The position numbers were made by a program, and so were the translations under genes. A stretch of DNA of 64,000 nt from Albula goreensis (lineage: Eukaryota; Chordata; Actinopteri; Albuliformes; Albulidae), in the NCBI GenBank assembly GCA_022829145.1, contig CM040744.1:6297001-6361000 (forward strand). Reading direction: 5' to 3'. A model generated the notes under the pieces. That model ran no database searches and was not told the DNA's origin. It saw only the letters and a program-made list of their open reading frames with translations. This document shows, piece by piece, positions 1 to 10,859 of the stretch (its first letter is position 1; every line of letters starts with the position of its first letter).

Positions 1-299
1 AAGTGTTAATTGTTTTATTGGTCTGCATTTTAAAAGAGAATGCCTTCATCTAGTGTATATTTTAACTACGCACAACTAATGTTTTGTGTTGCCTCGGGAC
101 CACTGATATAATTTATGGAGTATCAAAACAAAAGACTTAAGCTTTGAAAAAGGATAAAAGAAAGTAAGAACTTTCCAGAGGTTTTTGAAGCCTTTAATAG
201 GATGAAGTAGCTGAATTCAACTTTTATCTGAATTTTTTGAAATAAAAGGATTTTCAAGTAAATAAAGCTGAAACCAGTATAGGGGCTGTGAGTGTGCAT

Positions 300-1465
300 G
301 CATGCATATATGCTCTCGACCTCGTCATTCTGAGGAACTGCTCATCCTTGGACCTCATGGTGACCCTTCTACATCGGTCCGACCACCACTTACTCCCCAT
401 CCTGCCTCCCCTCCACCCTCCCCTTGTGTTACGGTCCACCGGAACATCCGCTCTGTCTTACCTTCTTCTCTCGCTTCCCTTGCTCACTGCTTCCCTTCAA
501 CCCCTCGACTCCTTCTCCAATCTTCCCACTGACTCTGCATCTTCTACTCTGCTCTCCTCTCTCTCTTCAGCACTTATCACTCTGTCCTTTTGTTTCTAAA
601 CCACTCACCATACCCTCCCCCTGTTTCTCTATTTTCTCTCCCCTCTCTGCTGTTGACATCTCCCAGCTCCTGCTCTCCCACCATCCTACCTGTGCCCTTG
701 ACTCGATTCCCTCTTCTCTCTTCCAGGCAATCACACCAGACATCCTTCCATTCATCACCTCTCTTGTGAACTCCTCCTTGTCTTCTCCTCTTCCTTCAAG
801 CGGGCCCATGTCTCCCCGCTGCTGAAGAAGCCCACTCTGGACCCATCCATCATCCACAAGGATTGTCCTGTCTTTCTTCTTCCTTTTCTTTCCAAAACCC
901 TTGAACGAGCTGCTTCCAACTTTTCACAGAACAGTCTGCTGGACCCCCACCAGTCCGGCTTCAGTCCTGGTCACTTTACAGAGACCGCACTGCTCTCTAT
1001 CAGTGAGTCTCTTCATGCCGTACGAGCGGCCTGTCTCTCCTCCATCCTGATTCTCCTAGACCTTTCTGCTGCCTCCGACACAGTTGACCACCCCATCCTA
1101 CTGTCTGTTTTAGCCCCCTGGTGGTGGAATGACCTTCCCGTTGAGGTCAGAACAGCAGAGACACTGGACACCTTCAAGCGTAGACTGAAGACTCACCTCT
1201 TCAGGCTGCACCTCTCCCCTTCCCTCCCTTGCTCTTTGTAATGTCTCCACCGTTATTGCTCTTGATTTAACTGTGATTAGTTTTTAACTGAGGCTGTTTA
1301 CTTTCTCATTAGATAGTCGGTAGGGGAATCTTTGGCACTTGCGACTTTACCCCTCTTTAGGGTTATCTTTTCACCTTTTTTACAATTCTTATGCACTTTG
1401 CTTTGTAAGTTGTTCTGGCTAAGAGCATCTAACAAATGTCCTTAATTTAATGTAATGTAATTCCT
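300..1465 (+). mobile_element. L2-clade LINE, internally deleted copy
   Basis: Plus-strand translation in shifting frames gives typical fish L2-type LINE peptides. Around 305-380 is the end of an endonuclease domain (LDLVILRNCSS, then HRSDHH). At 640-835 is the linker before the reverse transcriptase (LDSIPSSLFQAITPDILPF). At 800-1110 is the RT N-terminal part (LLKKPTLDPS, LLDPHQSGFSPGH, ETALLSISESLHA, LILLDLSAA). At 1112-1240 is the extreme C-terminus (WWWNDLPVEVRTAETL, FKRRLKTHLFRL) with its stop. The RT core with the catalytic YADD box is missing, because the sequence jumps from the early RT to the C-terminus near 1107; more is missing near 595. The 3' tail (about 1390-1465) has the L2-like 'taagagcatctaacaaatg' followed by a TGTAA-type repeat. 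The copy is dead. L2 clade is confident; the exact family name is not. Confidence 0.85.
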
Positions 1466-1559
1466 AAACTAAGATAAACTGTTCGCTAATTTCAATAAGT
1501 TTAAATCAGTTTGAAACCATACACTTTCTATACATCCAACGATAACTAATGAAATCCTG

Positions 1560-4500
1560 GAGAATTTTTAGTTGTATCAATGGATAATATACCTGATTGA
1601 CGACCATCAATACTTTTTCTTTACTGCCACCCCATTTTTCCACATTTTCTTTTTCTTGATTTTTCCTATTGCACATATGTTCAAAAATCCTGGACAACTT
1701 TTTCTTGCGTCAAACGATAACACAGCTGCTTGTCTATCATTTAGAGTCAAAAAATCAAATTTTTTTCTGTCAACCCGATTTTCCACATTTTGGAGGTAAG
1801 ACTATAGTCTTATGTGTTTTCGTGATTTATATTATTGCACATATGTCCATTTCACTTGCTATCAAATGATCCTGGACAACTTTTTCTTTCATCAAACGAT
1901 AACACAGCTTCTTCACTATCATTTCGAGTCAAAAAATCAAATTTTTTTGTGTCAACTCGTTTTTCCACATTTTGGAGGTAAGACTATAGTCTTATGTCTT
2001 TTCACGATTTATATTATTGCACATATGTCCCTTTTACTTGCACTCAAATGATCCTGGACAACTTTTCTTTCGTCAAACGATAACACAGCTGCTTTGCTAT
2101 CATTTAGAGTCAAAAAATATTTTTTTTTGTGTCAACCCATTTTTCCACATTTTGGAGGTAAGACAATAGTCTTATGTCTTTTTTTGATTTCCATTATTAC
2201 ATATATGTCCCTTTTACTTGCATTCAAATGATCCTGGACAAATTGTTCGTGCGTCAAACGATAACACAGCTTCTTCGCTATCATTTACAGTCAAAAAATC
2301 TAATTTGTTTGTCTCAACCCATTTTTCCACATTTTGGAGGTAAAACTATAGTCTTGTGTCTTTTTTTGATTTCCATTATCGCACATATGTCCCTTTTACT
2401 TGCACTCAAATGATCCTGGACAACTTTTTCTTGCGTCAAACGATAACATAGCTCCTTGACTTTCATTTAGAGTCAAAAAATCAAATTTCTTTCTGTCAAC
2501 CCATTTTTCCACATTTTGGAGGTAAGACTATAGTCTTATGTCTTTTCACGATTTATATTATTGCACATATGTCCCTTTTGCTTGCACTCAATTGATCCTG
2601 GACAACTTTTTCTTGCGTCAAACGATAACACAGCTTCTTCGCTATCATTTAGAGTCAAAAAATCACATTTTTTTGTGTCAACACATTTTTCCACATTTTG
2701 GAGGTAAGACTATAGTCTTATGTCTTTTCGCGATTTATATTATTGCACATATGTCCCTTTTGCCTGCACTCAATTGATCCTGGACAACTTTTTCTTGCGT
2801 CAAACGATAACACAGCTTCTTCGCTATCATTTAGAGTCAAAAAATCACATTTTTTTGTGTCAACACATTTTTCCACATTTTGGAGGTAAGACTATAGTCT
2901 TATGTCTTTTCGCGATTTATATTATTGCACATATGTCCCTTTTACTTGCACTCAAATGATCCTGGACAACTTTTTCTTGCGTCAAACGATAACATAGCTA
3001 CTTGGCTATCATTTCGAGTCAAAAAATCAAATTTTTTTGTGTCAACCCATTTTTCCACATTTTGGAGGTAAGACTATAGTCTTATGTCTTGTTTTGATTT
3101 CCATTATCACACATATGTCCTTTTTACTTGCATTCAAATGATCCTGGACAACTTTTTCTTGCGTCAAACGATAACACAGCTTCTTCGCTATCATTTCAAG
3201 TCAAAAAATCTAATTTTTTTGTGTCAACCCATTTTTCCACATTTTGGAGGTAAGACTATAGTCTTATATCTTTTTTTGATTTCATTATGTCACATATGTC
3301 CCTTTTACTTGCACTCAAATGATCCTGGACAACTTTTTCTTGCGTCAAACGATAACATAGCTACTTGGCTTTCATTTCGATTCAAAAAATCAAATTTTTT
3401 TGTGTCAACCCGTTTTTCCACATTTTGGAGGTAAGACTATAGTCTTATGTCTTTTTTTGATTTCATTATGTCACATATGTCCCTTTTACTTGCACTCAAA
3501 TGATCCTGGACAACTTTTTCTTGCATCAAACGATAACATAGCTACTTGGCTGTCATTTCGGGTCAAAAAATCATATTTTTTTCTGTTAACCCATTTTTCC
3601 ACATTTTGGAGGTAAGACTTTAGTCTTATGTCTTTTTTTGATTTCCATTATCGCACATATGTCCCTTTTACTTGCAGTCAAATGATCCTGGACAACCTTT
3701 TCTTGAGTCACATGAAAACATAACTACTTGGCTGTCATTTCGAGTCAAAAAATCTAATTTTTTGTGTCAACCCGTTTTTCCACATTTTGGAGGTAAGACT
3801 ATTGTCTTTTGTCTTTTCGCAATTTATATTATTGCACATATGTCCCTTTTACTTGCACTCAAATGATCCTGGACAACTTTTTCTTGCGTCAAACGATAAC
3901 ATACCTACTTGGCTGTCATTTCTAGTCAAAAAATCTAATTTTATTGTGTCAACCCATTTTTCCACATTTTGGAGGTAAGACTATAGTCTAATGTCTTTTT
4001 TTGATTTCCATCATCACACATATGTCCCTTTTACTTGCATTCAAAGGATCCTGGCCAAATTTTTCTTGCGTCAAACGATAACACAGCTTCTTCGCTATCA
4101 TTTACAGTCAAAAAATCTAATTTTTTTGTGTCAACTCATTTTTCCACATTTTTAGAGGTAAGACTATAGTCTAATGTCTTTTTTTGATTTCCATTATCGC
4201 ACATATGTCCCTTTTACTTGCACTCAAATGATCCTGGACAACTTTTTCTTGCGTCAAACGATAACACAATTGCTTGGCTATCATTTAGAGTCAAAAAATC
4301 AAATTTTTTTGTGTCACCCCGTTTTTCCACATTTTGGAGGTAAGACTATAGTCTTATGTCTTTTTTTGATTTCCATTATAGCACATAAGTCCCTTTTACT
4401 TGCACTCAAATGATCCTGGACAACTTTTTCTTGCATCAACGGATAACATACCTGCTTGACACATATCTTACATTTACTTCTGTGCGCATTATTCCTTCCA

Positions 4501-4600
4501 ACTTGTTCCTGCGCAGATGGATCATACAGGTAATTAATTATCATTTTAATAAATAAAAAAAATCAAATGTTTTTGTGTCACTCCATTTTGGAGGTAAGAG
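1560..4600. repeat. Satellite array, about 182-bp monomer, about 15 copies
   Basis: A head-to-tail tandem array. The marker 'atcctggacaactttttctt' or a close variant recurs at about 1686, 1868, 2050, 2230, 2414, 2595, 2777, 2958, 3140, 3321, 3502, 3684, 3865, 4047, 4229 and 4411, a mean spacing near 182 bp. Each monomer also carries 'ccacattttggaggtaag', a region around 'taagactatagtctta' that is a perfect 16-bp palindrome in about nine copies, and 'gcacatatgtcc'. The left edge (1560-1680) is degenerate. The last monomer is interrupted by about 80 bp of unrelated sequence (4460-4540) and resumes up to about 4600. Monomers of about 79 codons look open, but 182 is not a multiple of three and nothing suggests coding. 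The array is AT-rich with A and T runs. Confidence 0.95.
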
Positions 4601-5083
4601 CAGAGGTTCATTTGCCCAGAGCCACCTTGCATCCAAACTGCACCCTGCCAAAGCTGAGCTCCGTCTCCTTCAGTATCACATCATCATATCACACTTGTAT
4701 TTTTTTAATCTCACTGAGAACGTAAAAGCAAATGAGTCTTAATGAGTAAAGTAGAGCCCTCAAAGATAGCATCCAATCAGTGTTGTGACCATGGAGAACG
4801 TGGAGAAAACAAATCTGTGAACATAATATTACAATTCTGCACAACCTTGCATTGCAAAGAAAAACGTGCTATCATAAAAACGACCAAATTATGAATACAA
4901 CAAAGTATTACGAATACAATTTTTTTTGTTCCTTCACAACTCAAGTGAAATGCACCTTCACATGGTTTTCTCAAAAAAAAAAAAAATATTGTCTAGATTC
5001 CAGTTTTAATCAATAAAGAGGCCCTACCAACTGGGCAAAAATTAACACCTGGGGTGGTGATTCTGCCAAGGTGGCTCAAGATG
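4601..5083. other. Intergenic spacer, no gene seen
   Basis: AT-rich sequence between the satellite and the LTR-like element, with an 11-13-base A run near 4974-4986. No exon-like frame, RNA gene or recognisable repeat was found on either strand. Confidence 0.6.
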
Positions 5084-5544
5084 TGTCAGGGATCTGAAAG
5101 GGACTCAAACGCAGACCAGAGTAGAATGAACAGGAGCCAAAAATCCAAAATTCAAAAATCAGGGTCAAGAAGCAGGCAAAAATTCAAGACCAGGAAGACA
5201 AGGCAAAAGTACAGAGCTGCAAACCACAGACAAGAACAGGAGATAACAGGCAAAAGTCACAGACAAGGCAGGTTGTGAAACAGGTGTAAACACTGAGACA
5301 AACTGGCAACGGATACAGAAACACAGGGTGTTTAAATACAGAACTAACGAGGGAAACAGAGAATGGGTGGGCGAACTAACAGGTGAAACAGAGCAGGTAA
5401 TCGGGTAACGATCAATAAACAGTGAAACAATAAAGCGGGGAGACAGAACAACCACAAGAGTGTAAACAAGTAAACAAAAGCACAAGGTACAAAAACAGGG
5501 AAAATACCAAGGGAAAATAACAAACACACTGCAAGAACCTGACA
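5084..5544 (-). mobile_element. Solo-LTR-like fossil
   Basis: A 461-bp block with 7-bp inverted ends (TGTCAGG at 5084-5090, CCTGACA at 5538-5544), so it begins TG and ends CA. It is flanked by near-identical 5-bp direct repeats (AGATG before, AAATG after), as expected of an LTR insertion. On the minus strand it has a T/C-rich composition and a TATA-like 'tatttaaacaccc' in the middle, which suggests that orientation. No internal retroelement genes lie next to it, so it is most simply a solo LTR. Family (Gypsy-like, BEL-like or ERV-like) cannot be assigned by eye. The near-match of the flanks suggests moderate age. Confidence 0.6.
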
Positions 5545-6692
5545 AAATGTGCATGATTGTACACAAGGAGGAATGTCTTCGTCCAATAGACTTTGAATGA
5601 TTGATTCTGCCTGTTTGTGAAACTGCCCCCATTGGAGGGTGGGAATACCTGTTGCTTGGCCAGGACCATATCCCCCCAAAAAACAAACAGGCGCAAAGAT
5701 TCAGTAACTTTCCTGCTAGCAATTTACTTAAAACACCTCAAGCGTCATATTTACCAGAATTCTCATCAACGAGGAAAGGAGGCTTGGTTTCAAAGCTTAT
5801 ATGGTGATTTAGAACAAGTCTTCCAGCCATGGATATCAGTATTTAATATGCTAAATGCATGATATCACATTATGGATTCAGCCCATACTGATCCTTTCCA
5901 TACATATCCTGTAGTTGCGGTCTCATTAACTTCCTCAGTGTGACAGTAGTTTTGTGTGTGCTACATATAAAATGCAGACAAATGCAAAAGAGCAAACTTG
6001 AAACAGAAAAAAAGGCAACAGCTATGCATTCTGATTAGCATGAGGCGCACACCACCCTGCAGAGCCATGACAAAATCTAAACATAATCTTATCTCTTTTT
6101 CTGTTTTGGCACTGTGGCCCTGGATAGTAATTCCACATTCCAGGGGTGCCCCAGGGTGAACATGAAACAGGGAAATGGGACCGTTCCTCTTTACCCTTCG
6201 CTTGTATCCAAAGCCTTTATATGTGAAAACAGTAAATAAATCGCGACGTTCATCATTCACAGCGCTCTCTGAGTTATACAGAGACTCTATTAATTTTCTG
6301 TCCGCAGCCACTCCGTGACTTAACAGAACCTGTAGTCCTCCGCTGCCATGGGAACTTCTCAATAATAAATCAGAATGCTCACTTGAATGAACCTGTCTAA
6401 ATCACCACTTCTTTAGCCTTTGGCAGACTTGAAGCTGCCTTTAGCAGCCACCGGCTTACTCTGATAGTGTGTACGTGTCAAGTTTGCCAATGGCTTAACT
6501 TGCCATTCTGTTTCACGTCCTGCTACTATCTCCAGAGCAGTGGTGATTCATGGGATGAAACTTGTGATTTGAGGACTACCCGACTCCATAATGAAATTGT
6601 GTTTAGGCAACACCGAATTTGGACTATGAATGTGTGTACATTGTTTGCTAATTCCGATGTTCATGGCTTATCACCTGTGGAGGAGCAGGGGT
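5545..6692. other. Intergenic spacer, no gene seen
   Basis: About 1.1 kb without a supported gene. A 133-codon minus-strand open frame at 5961-6362 has no recognisable domain, no splice context and unremarkable composition, so it is not called. Confidence 0.55.
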
Positions 6693-8060
6693 GAGAAAAT
6701 AATGGAAACACTCAATAATAAACAATTTATGAATGCCAAGTAAACCAGAAAGAGTAGGACCAACCTTTGCCTTCTGAACGGTTTCAGTCCTTTCTGGAAT
6801 ACTCTAAAATAAGTTCTGAAATGTACACAGTAAAATCTTTGGTATTAAGTCAGCTTTGATTGAGTACATTTGGTCCCACACCTGTGAGAACTACGTTAAG
6901 AGTCAAACTAACACTGAACATTTCAATGTGTGTCTAGTGGGATACTGGACCATTCCTCTATAAGGGAAAACTCCAGTTCAGAGATGAAAGAGGTGGAAAC
7001 GTACTTTGCACTCTGTCCTCCAGAACGTCCCATAAATATTCAATGACATTTAGATGTCGGTGATTATTGTGGCCATTGAAGGTATTTGACTTCAACCTGG
7101 TATTCATGAAACCAGTCCTGAATTTGTTTCGCAGTATGTAAAGGGGCAGTACCATCTTGGAACATGGAGAAATCATAACAGAATAGTTTTCACCCCAAAG
7201 GGTACACGTAATTTAGTAAAATAGCCTCATATTCCTCGGCCATTATACATTCTTTGAGAGTAACCATTGAATCCAATGACTCCTTTGAGATGGCTACCCA
7301 TACCATTACAGATCCATCTCCGTTTTTAACAGATGGCAACAGAAATTGTGGGTTGAGGGCCTCCAGGTGGTTCATTGGGGCAGCAAGCATGAGCCCTGCA
7401 ATTGGGTGTTCAAATCACCGCCCAATCATTATTCTCCATGACTGGAGGTCTGAACCAGCAGGGCAAGCATTGGCTCAGCCGCAGCAGGAAAAGGTTGGGT
7501 TAAGCCAGTAAGGTTTATTAGTCTCATCACTCTCTATAGCAGGTACTCTTGATCACTCATACACTGTAAAGAGTATTTGCTGACTTTGTCATCCTCCGAC
7601 AACAGTATGTAATAAGTTGCTGTCTGCAAAGTGGAAGGAAGCAAAGGCTCATCGTTATGTGAAATGGATGAATCACATGTCATGGCTGCCTCCCCCTGAC
7701 GTTACAGATATGTCGATTCAATCCTGTAGTAAATTTTGAGCCCTTAATTTAGCTGTGTTTAGCTACTATTCTCAAGTGTTTGTCTGTCCCTCTGGGTCTG
7801 TTAAGTGTCGTCCCTGCCAATTCAGCATGCTTGTGTTTAGCTTTTGTTGCCATAATTTATGATACTGTTCTCCTTGCCACATTAAATCATTTTGCAGTCT
7901 GTGTGACTGATGCACCTGCAGATTGGGCACAGACAATCAAACGTCTTTGGAACTCTGTTATTTTTCCCATGTTGTTTCAGAAAATCATGCATCAAAGTTC
8001 TAATATCAGACCTCTTTTAAGATGATGAAGATTTTGCTGCTTTACCAGTATATAAAGTGT
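6693..8060 (-). mobile_element. Tc1-like (Tc1/mariner) DNA transposon, decayed
   Basis: The minus strand carries most of a Tc1-like transposase. It starts at an ATG at 7970 (MGKITEFQRRLIV, the N-terminal helix-turn-helix region, then HAELAGTTLNRPRGTDKH). It continues with a catalytic-core piece at 7190-7390 (KNGDGSVMVWVAISK) and ends at 6958-7176 with HLNVIEYLWDVLEDRV, which corresponds to the family's DLNPIE-LW-LE block around the third catalytic acid. In-frame stops (for example within the first 30 codons) and frame changes show it is inactive. The left terminal repeat is probably near 6693 ('tgagaaaataatggaaacac'). I could not place the matching right end, so the right boundary is approximate. 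A piece near 6835-6920 does not look like the family and may be a later insertion. Confidence 0.8.
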
Positions 8061-10853
8061 AAAGAAAATGAGTGACAATGTTATTTTACCTTCAGCATAT
8101 CCAATAATACAGGTACTGAACAAAAAAATATATCATACCCTGAGAAGACAAGGATTATGTCAAATTTTATTTAACGCTCTAAAAACATTATCTATACCCC
8201 AAGTTAAATTTTTCTTCAAAGAGGGGTGTTTTGAAGGTGTACATTTCCTTACAGTTGTGCCAGGTGAACAATTTGAAGAACATGACTTCCGTATTTTCCT
8301 TATGCTCCAGCTTTCTCAATCACTAGATACAGATCTGTAGAATCAAGTTATGCATTTTTATGGTATGACACCAGAGATAACTGAGCGATTTAACGTCCTA
8401 ACTTACCAAGAATTGATTTACTTATGGACTGTGCTGGTCATATCGTGGTCAGTCACCCTACTAAACAACTTTTTATCGGTGCGCTTCTGTTTACAATGTG
8501 TAGCATCGTTTTAGGCTGTGGTTCAAGCACAGAGCATTCCAAGACTAGGAGTGAATTTCAGTGCATGCATAAACATACATGTGAACTGCTTGCCCAAGGT
8601 AACCCACAAAGTCCCACCCTGTATTCAGTCTGTCTCTGGTCCTCCAGCCAAGAGCACAGCACCAGCGGAGGCCCTTCCCACTGAGTAATAAGAATCCCAC
8701 TGGCAGCAGTCTACGAGGCTCGGTTTTTCAGGGAGGAAGTGTGGCGCGACTGGAAGTAAAGAACACAGGCGCGCGTCCTACATTTAAGTTTGCCTTTCCA
8801 TTTTTGGGTATCTCGTTAATGCGCTTTGGGAGTTGGACCGAGATTTAACAGCCCTGCTGAATATCTTCCAGCTTTTTTAAAAAAAAACAAAACTTTTGTT
8901 TATGATCAGAACGTTTGTTTGTAGCGTTGGTGAATTAAGATGTTCCAGCGACTGAGCTGGCATGCGTGTCCTTTTGAGTGCGAGACCCCAAAGAAGAAAA
9001 TTATTGAAGTGTTAATCCGAAAATGTTAGGAGTCACACAATCATCAAGAGACCAACTGCTCTCATGCCCAAGCAGATGCGTTGGTGAAATGGCTTTATAA
9101 ATCATGCTGGGATGTAACATCTTGGGAAAAGATAAAGATTTTTGCAGTAGCATTAATGATCTTTCAAGGTCCTTTGATGAACAAACAATACTGATGCTGT
9201 CGTTCAATCATTCATAATCATAATATAGTCTGGAGAAGCAATTAAATATGCGATTTTTCTATTGAGTGCCAAAAAAACCAACACAGTCGTTAATGGCTAT
9301 GTTAATAGAACATTTTCAGATTTAGCCAGTCAAGAAGCTCCACCCATCTTGCTGAGTACAGTTTTTTTAATATACTGTGACAGTTTAGTAACTGAGCAGA
9401 CACATAATTCAAATCGATTTACAGGCAGTAGTTATTCACCAAAAACAAAATGTAATCTAACTTGTTTAGACAATATATTGCAATTTGTAATATTTTCAGA
9501 AGCAGCAAAGCTGTTAAGGTACATCAAGCAATGAACTCACAAATTATGGACCTGCAGTGCATAAAGTACATGTATATCAATTTGCCTGTCTTTATTTCTC
9601 TATTCATATTTGGTCGATCAAAATCTAAAGGGGTAATGAACCCAATGAAGCACACCAACTGAGAAAAAATGATTTAACTTTCATAGTATTGTATAAGGCA
9701 AAACCAAATGAGGGCTTATGAAAACTCATTAAGAATATCAGGTTCTTACCACAGTGACTGAAATATAGATGCATTATAAGGTCATAAATTGTTGTCTCAG
9801 CTCCAGACGTCATCAGTTTATTTCTTGAGATGGAGAATCTTAAGTATGGTACATGGTACCATGAGTACAAGGATGGAGTATTTCAACTCATTTGTAATAT
9901 CTATCCTCATGTATTATTTGAGGACTGTGTGCCTCAGTTTTTAAAAGAAATGTAGCATCACTGCAACCAAGTGTCTAAAAAGGGGAACTGCAGGGTCTCA
10001 TTACGAACGAGGAAAACTTTAAACAACCCACAGACATTGATCCGTATTTTATAATGTCACATAAGCTAGTAATATTGTTATTGCTTAAGTCATAAATTAT
10101 GTATTCTTCATTTCTGAAAAGCAAGAGCCTTTTGACCATGTGGTTCACAAGAATGTGCACGGCCACTGCTGGTCTCATTATAAGGAGCGAAGTAGATCTT
10201 AAAAATCGCCCATAAAGACTTTTATAGGCATTTGCTGCATTGCCTATTCTAAAGGGCAGCATTACTGGTAAAACCATGAATTCTGAACCGCACTTCTCAG
10301 ATGTGCTGATTTGCCTGTCATTCCACTGGGTAATAAGCGTATTTTATTTGCGCTCCTAAAAAAGTTCAATTTGCCACCAATTTGATGCCCAGGGGGCAGG
10401 GCAAGGGCATTGGGTTCCAGAAAAAACCATTATGGACATTGGGATAAATAAGACAAAAATCCAAGATGGGCTTCAGGTTGACATACAGTGGAGGGGAATT
10501 TCAAGAGTCATTAGTGTGGAGAGGTGGATGTAAAGTGCATCTTCATTCGATGCCTGACATGTCGTCCACGCATCAGTACCCAATCATGTTTCCTCTTGCC
10601 ATGTCCCGGAATCTTGGCAGAGTCCAGTGTTTTTCCATGCACAGCACTGCTGCTACCACCCATTATTATACACAGAACAAAACTTTAAGCGAATATATTA
10701 AATTGACATTGCAAGAAATGTTGCTTCCAGAAATTGACGTGCAAATGTATAACTTTTAGAGATGCATGTTTAACTACAAAGGTGAGACATGAATTCCTGA
10801 TTGAGTAATAAATCTACCCCTTAAAGTAAGTTGTGTACATAAAATGCATGTTC
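8061..10853. other. Intergenic region, no supported gene
   Basis: About 2.8 kb of mostly AT-rich sequence. Between about 8700 and 9000 there is a more CpG-containing block with a short frame starting at 8939 (MFQRLSWHACPFE, about 29 codons, then a stop). It has no convincing splice donor and no recognised homolog, so it is reported only as a finding. Elsewhere I see only short unrelated open frames. Confidence 0.55.
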
Positions 10854-10859
10854 TTTATT
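10854..10859 (-). terminator. ier3ip1: Candidate distal poly(A) signal for ier3ip1
   Basis: AATAAA on the minus strand (plus strand 'tttatt'), followed on the minus strand by a T/G-containing stretch. It is the last such signal before a long region without minus-strand exons. Alternatives are 11545-11550 and 13414-13419. Confidence 0.35.

Noticed and set aside
1812-4413. Series of similar 79-codon open frames in the satellite
   Set aside because: They follow from the repeated monomer. The 182-bp period changes frame in each unit, and there is no splice, promoter or domain evidence.
5165-5722. 185-codon minus-strand open frame
   Set aside because: It lies mostly in the LTR-like block, is low in complexity (Cys/Phe/Val/Leu-rich) and matches no protein family.
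5961-6362. 133-codon minus-strand open frame
   Set aside because: No recognised domain, no exon context, and ordinary composition for chance frames.
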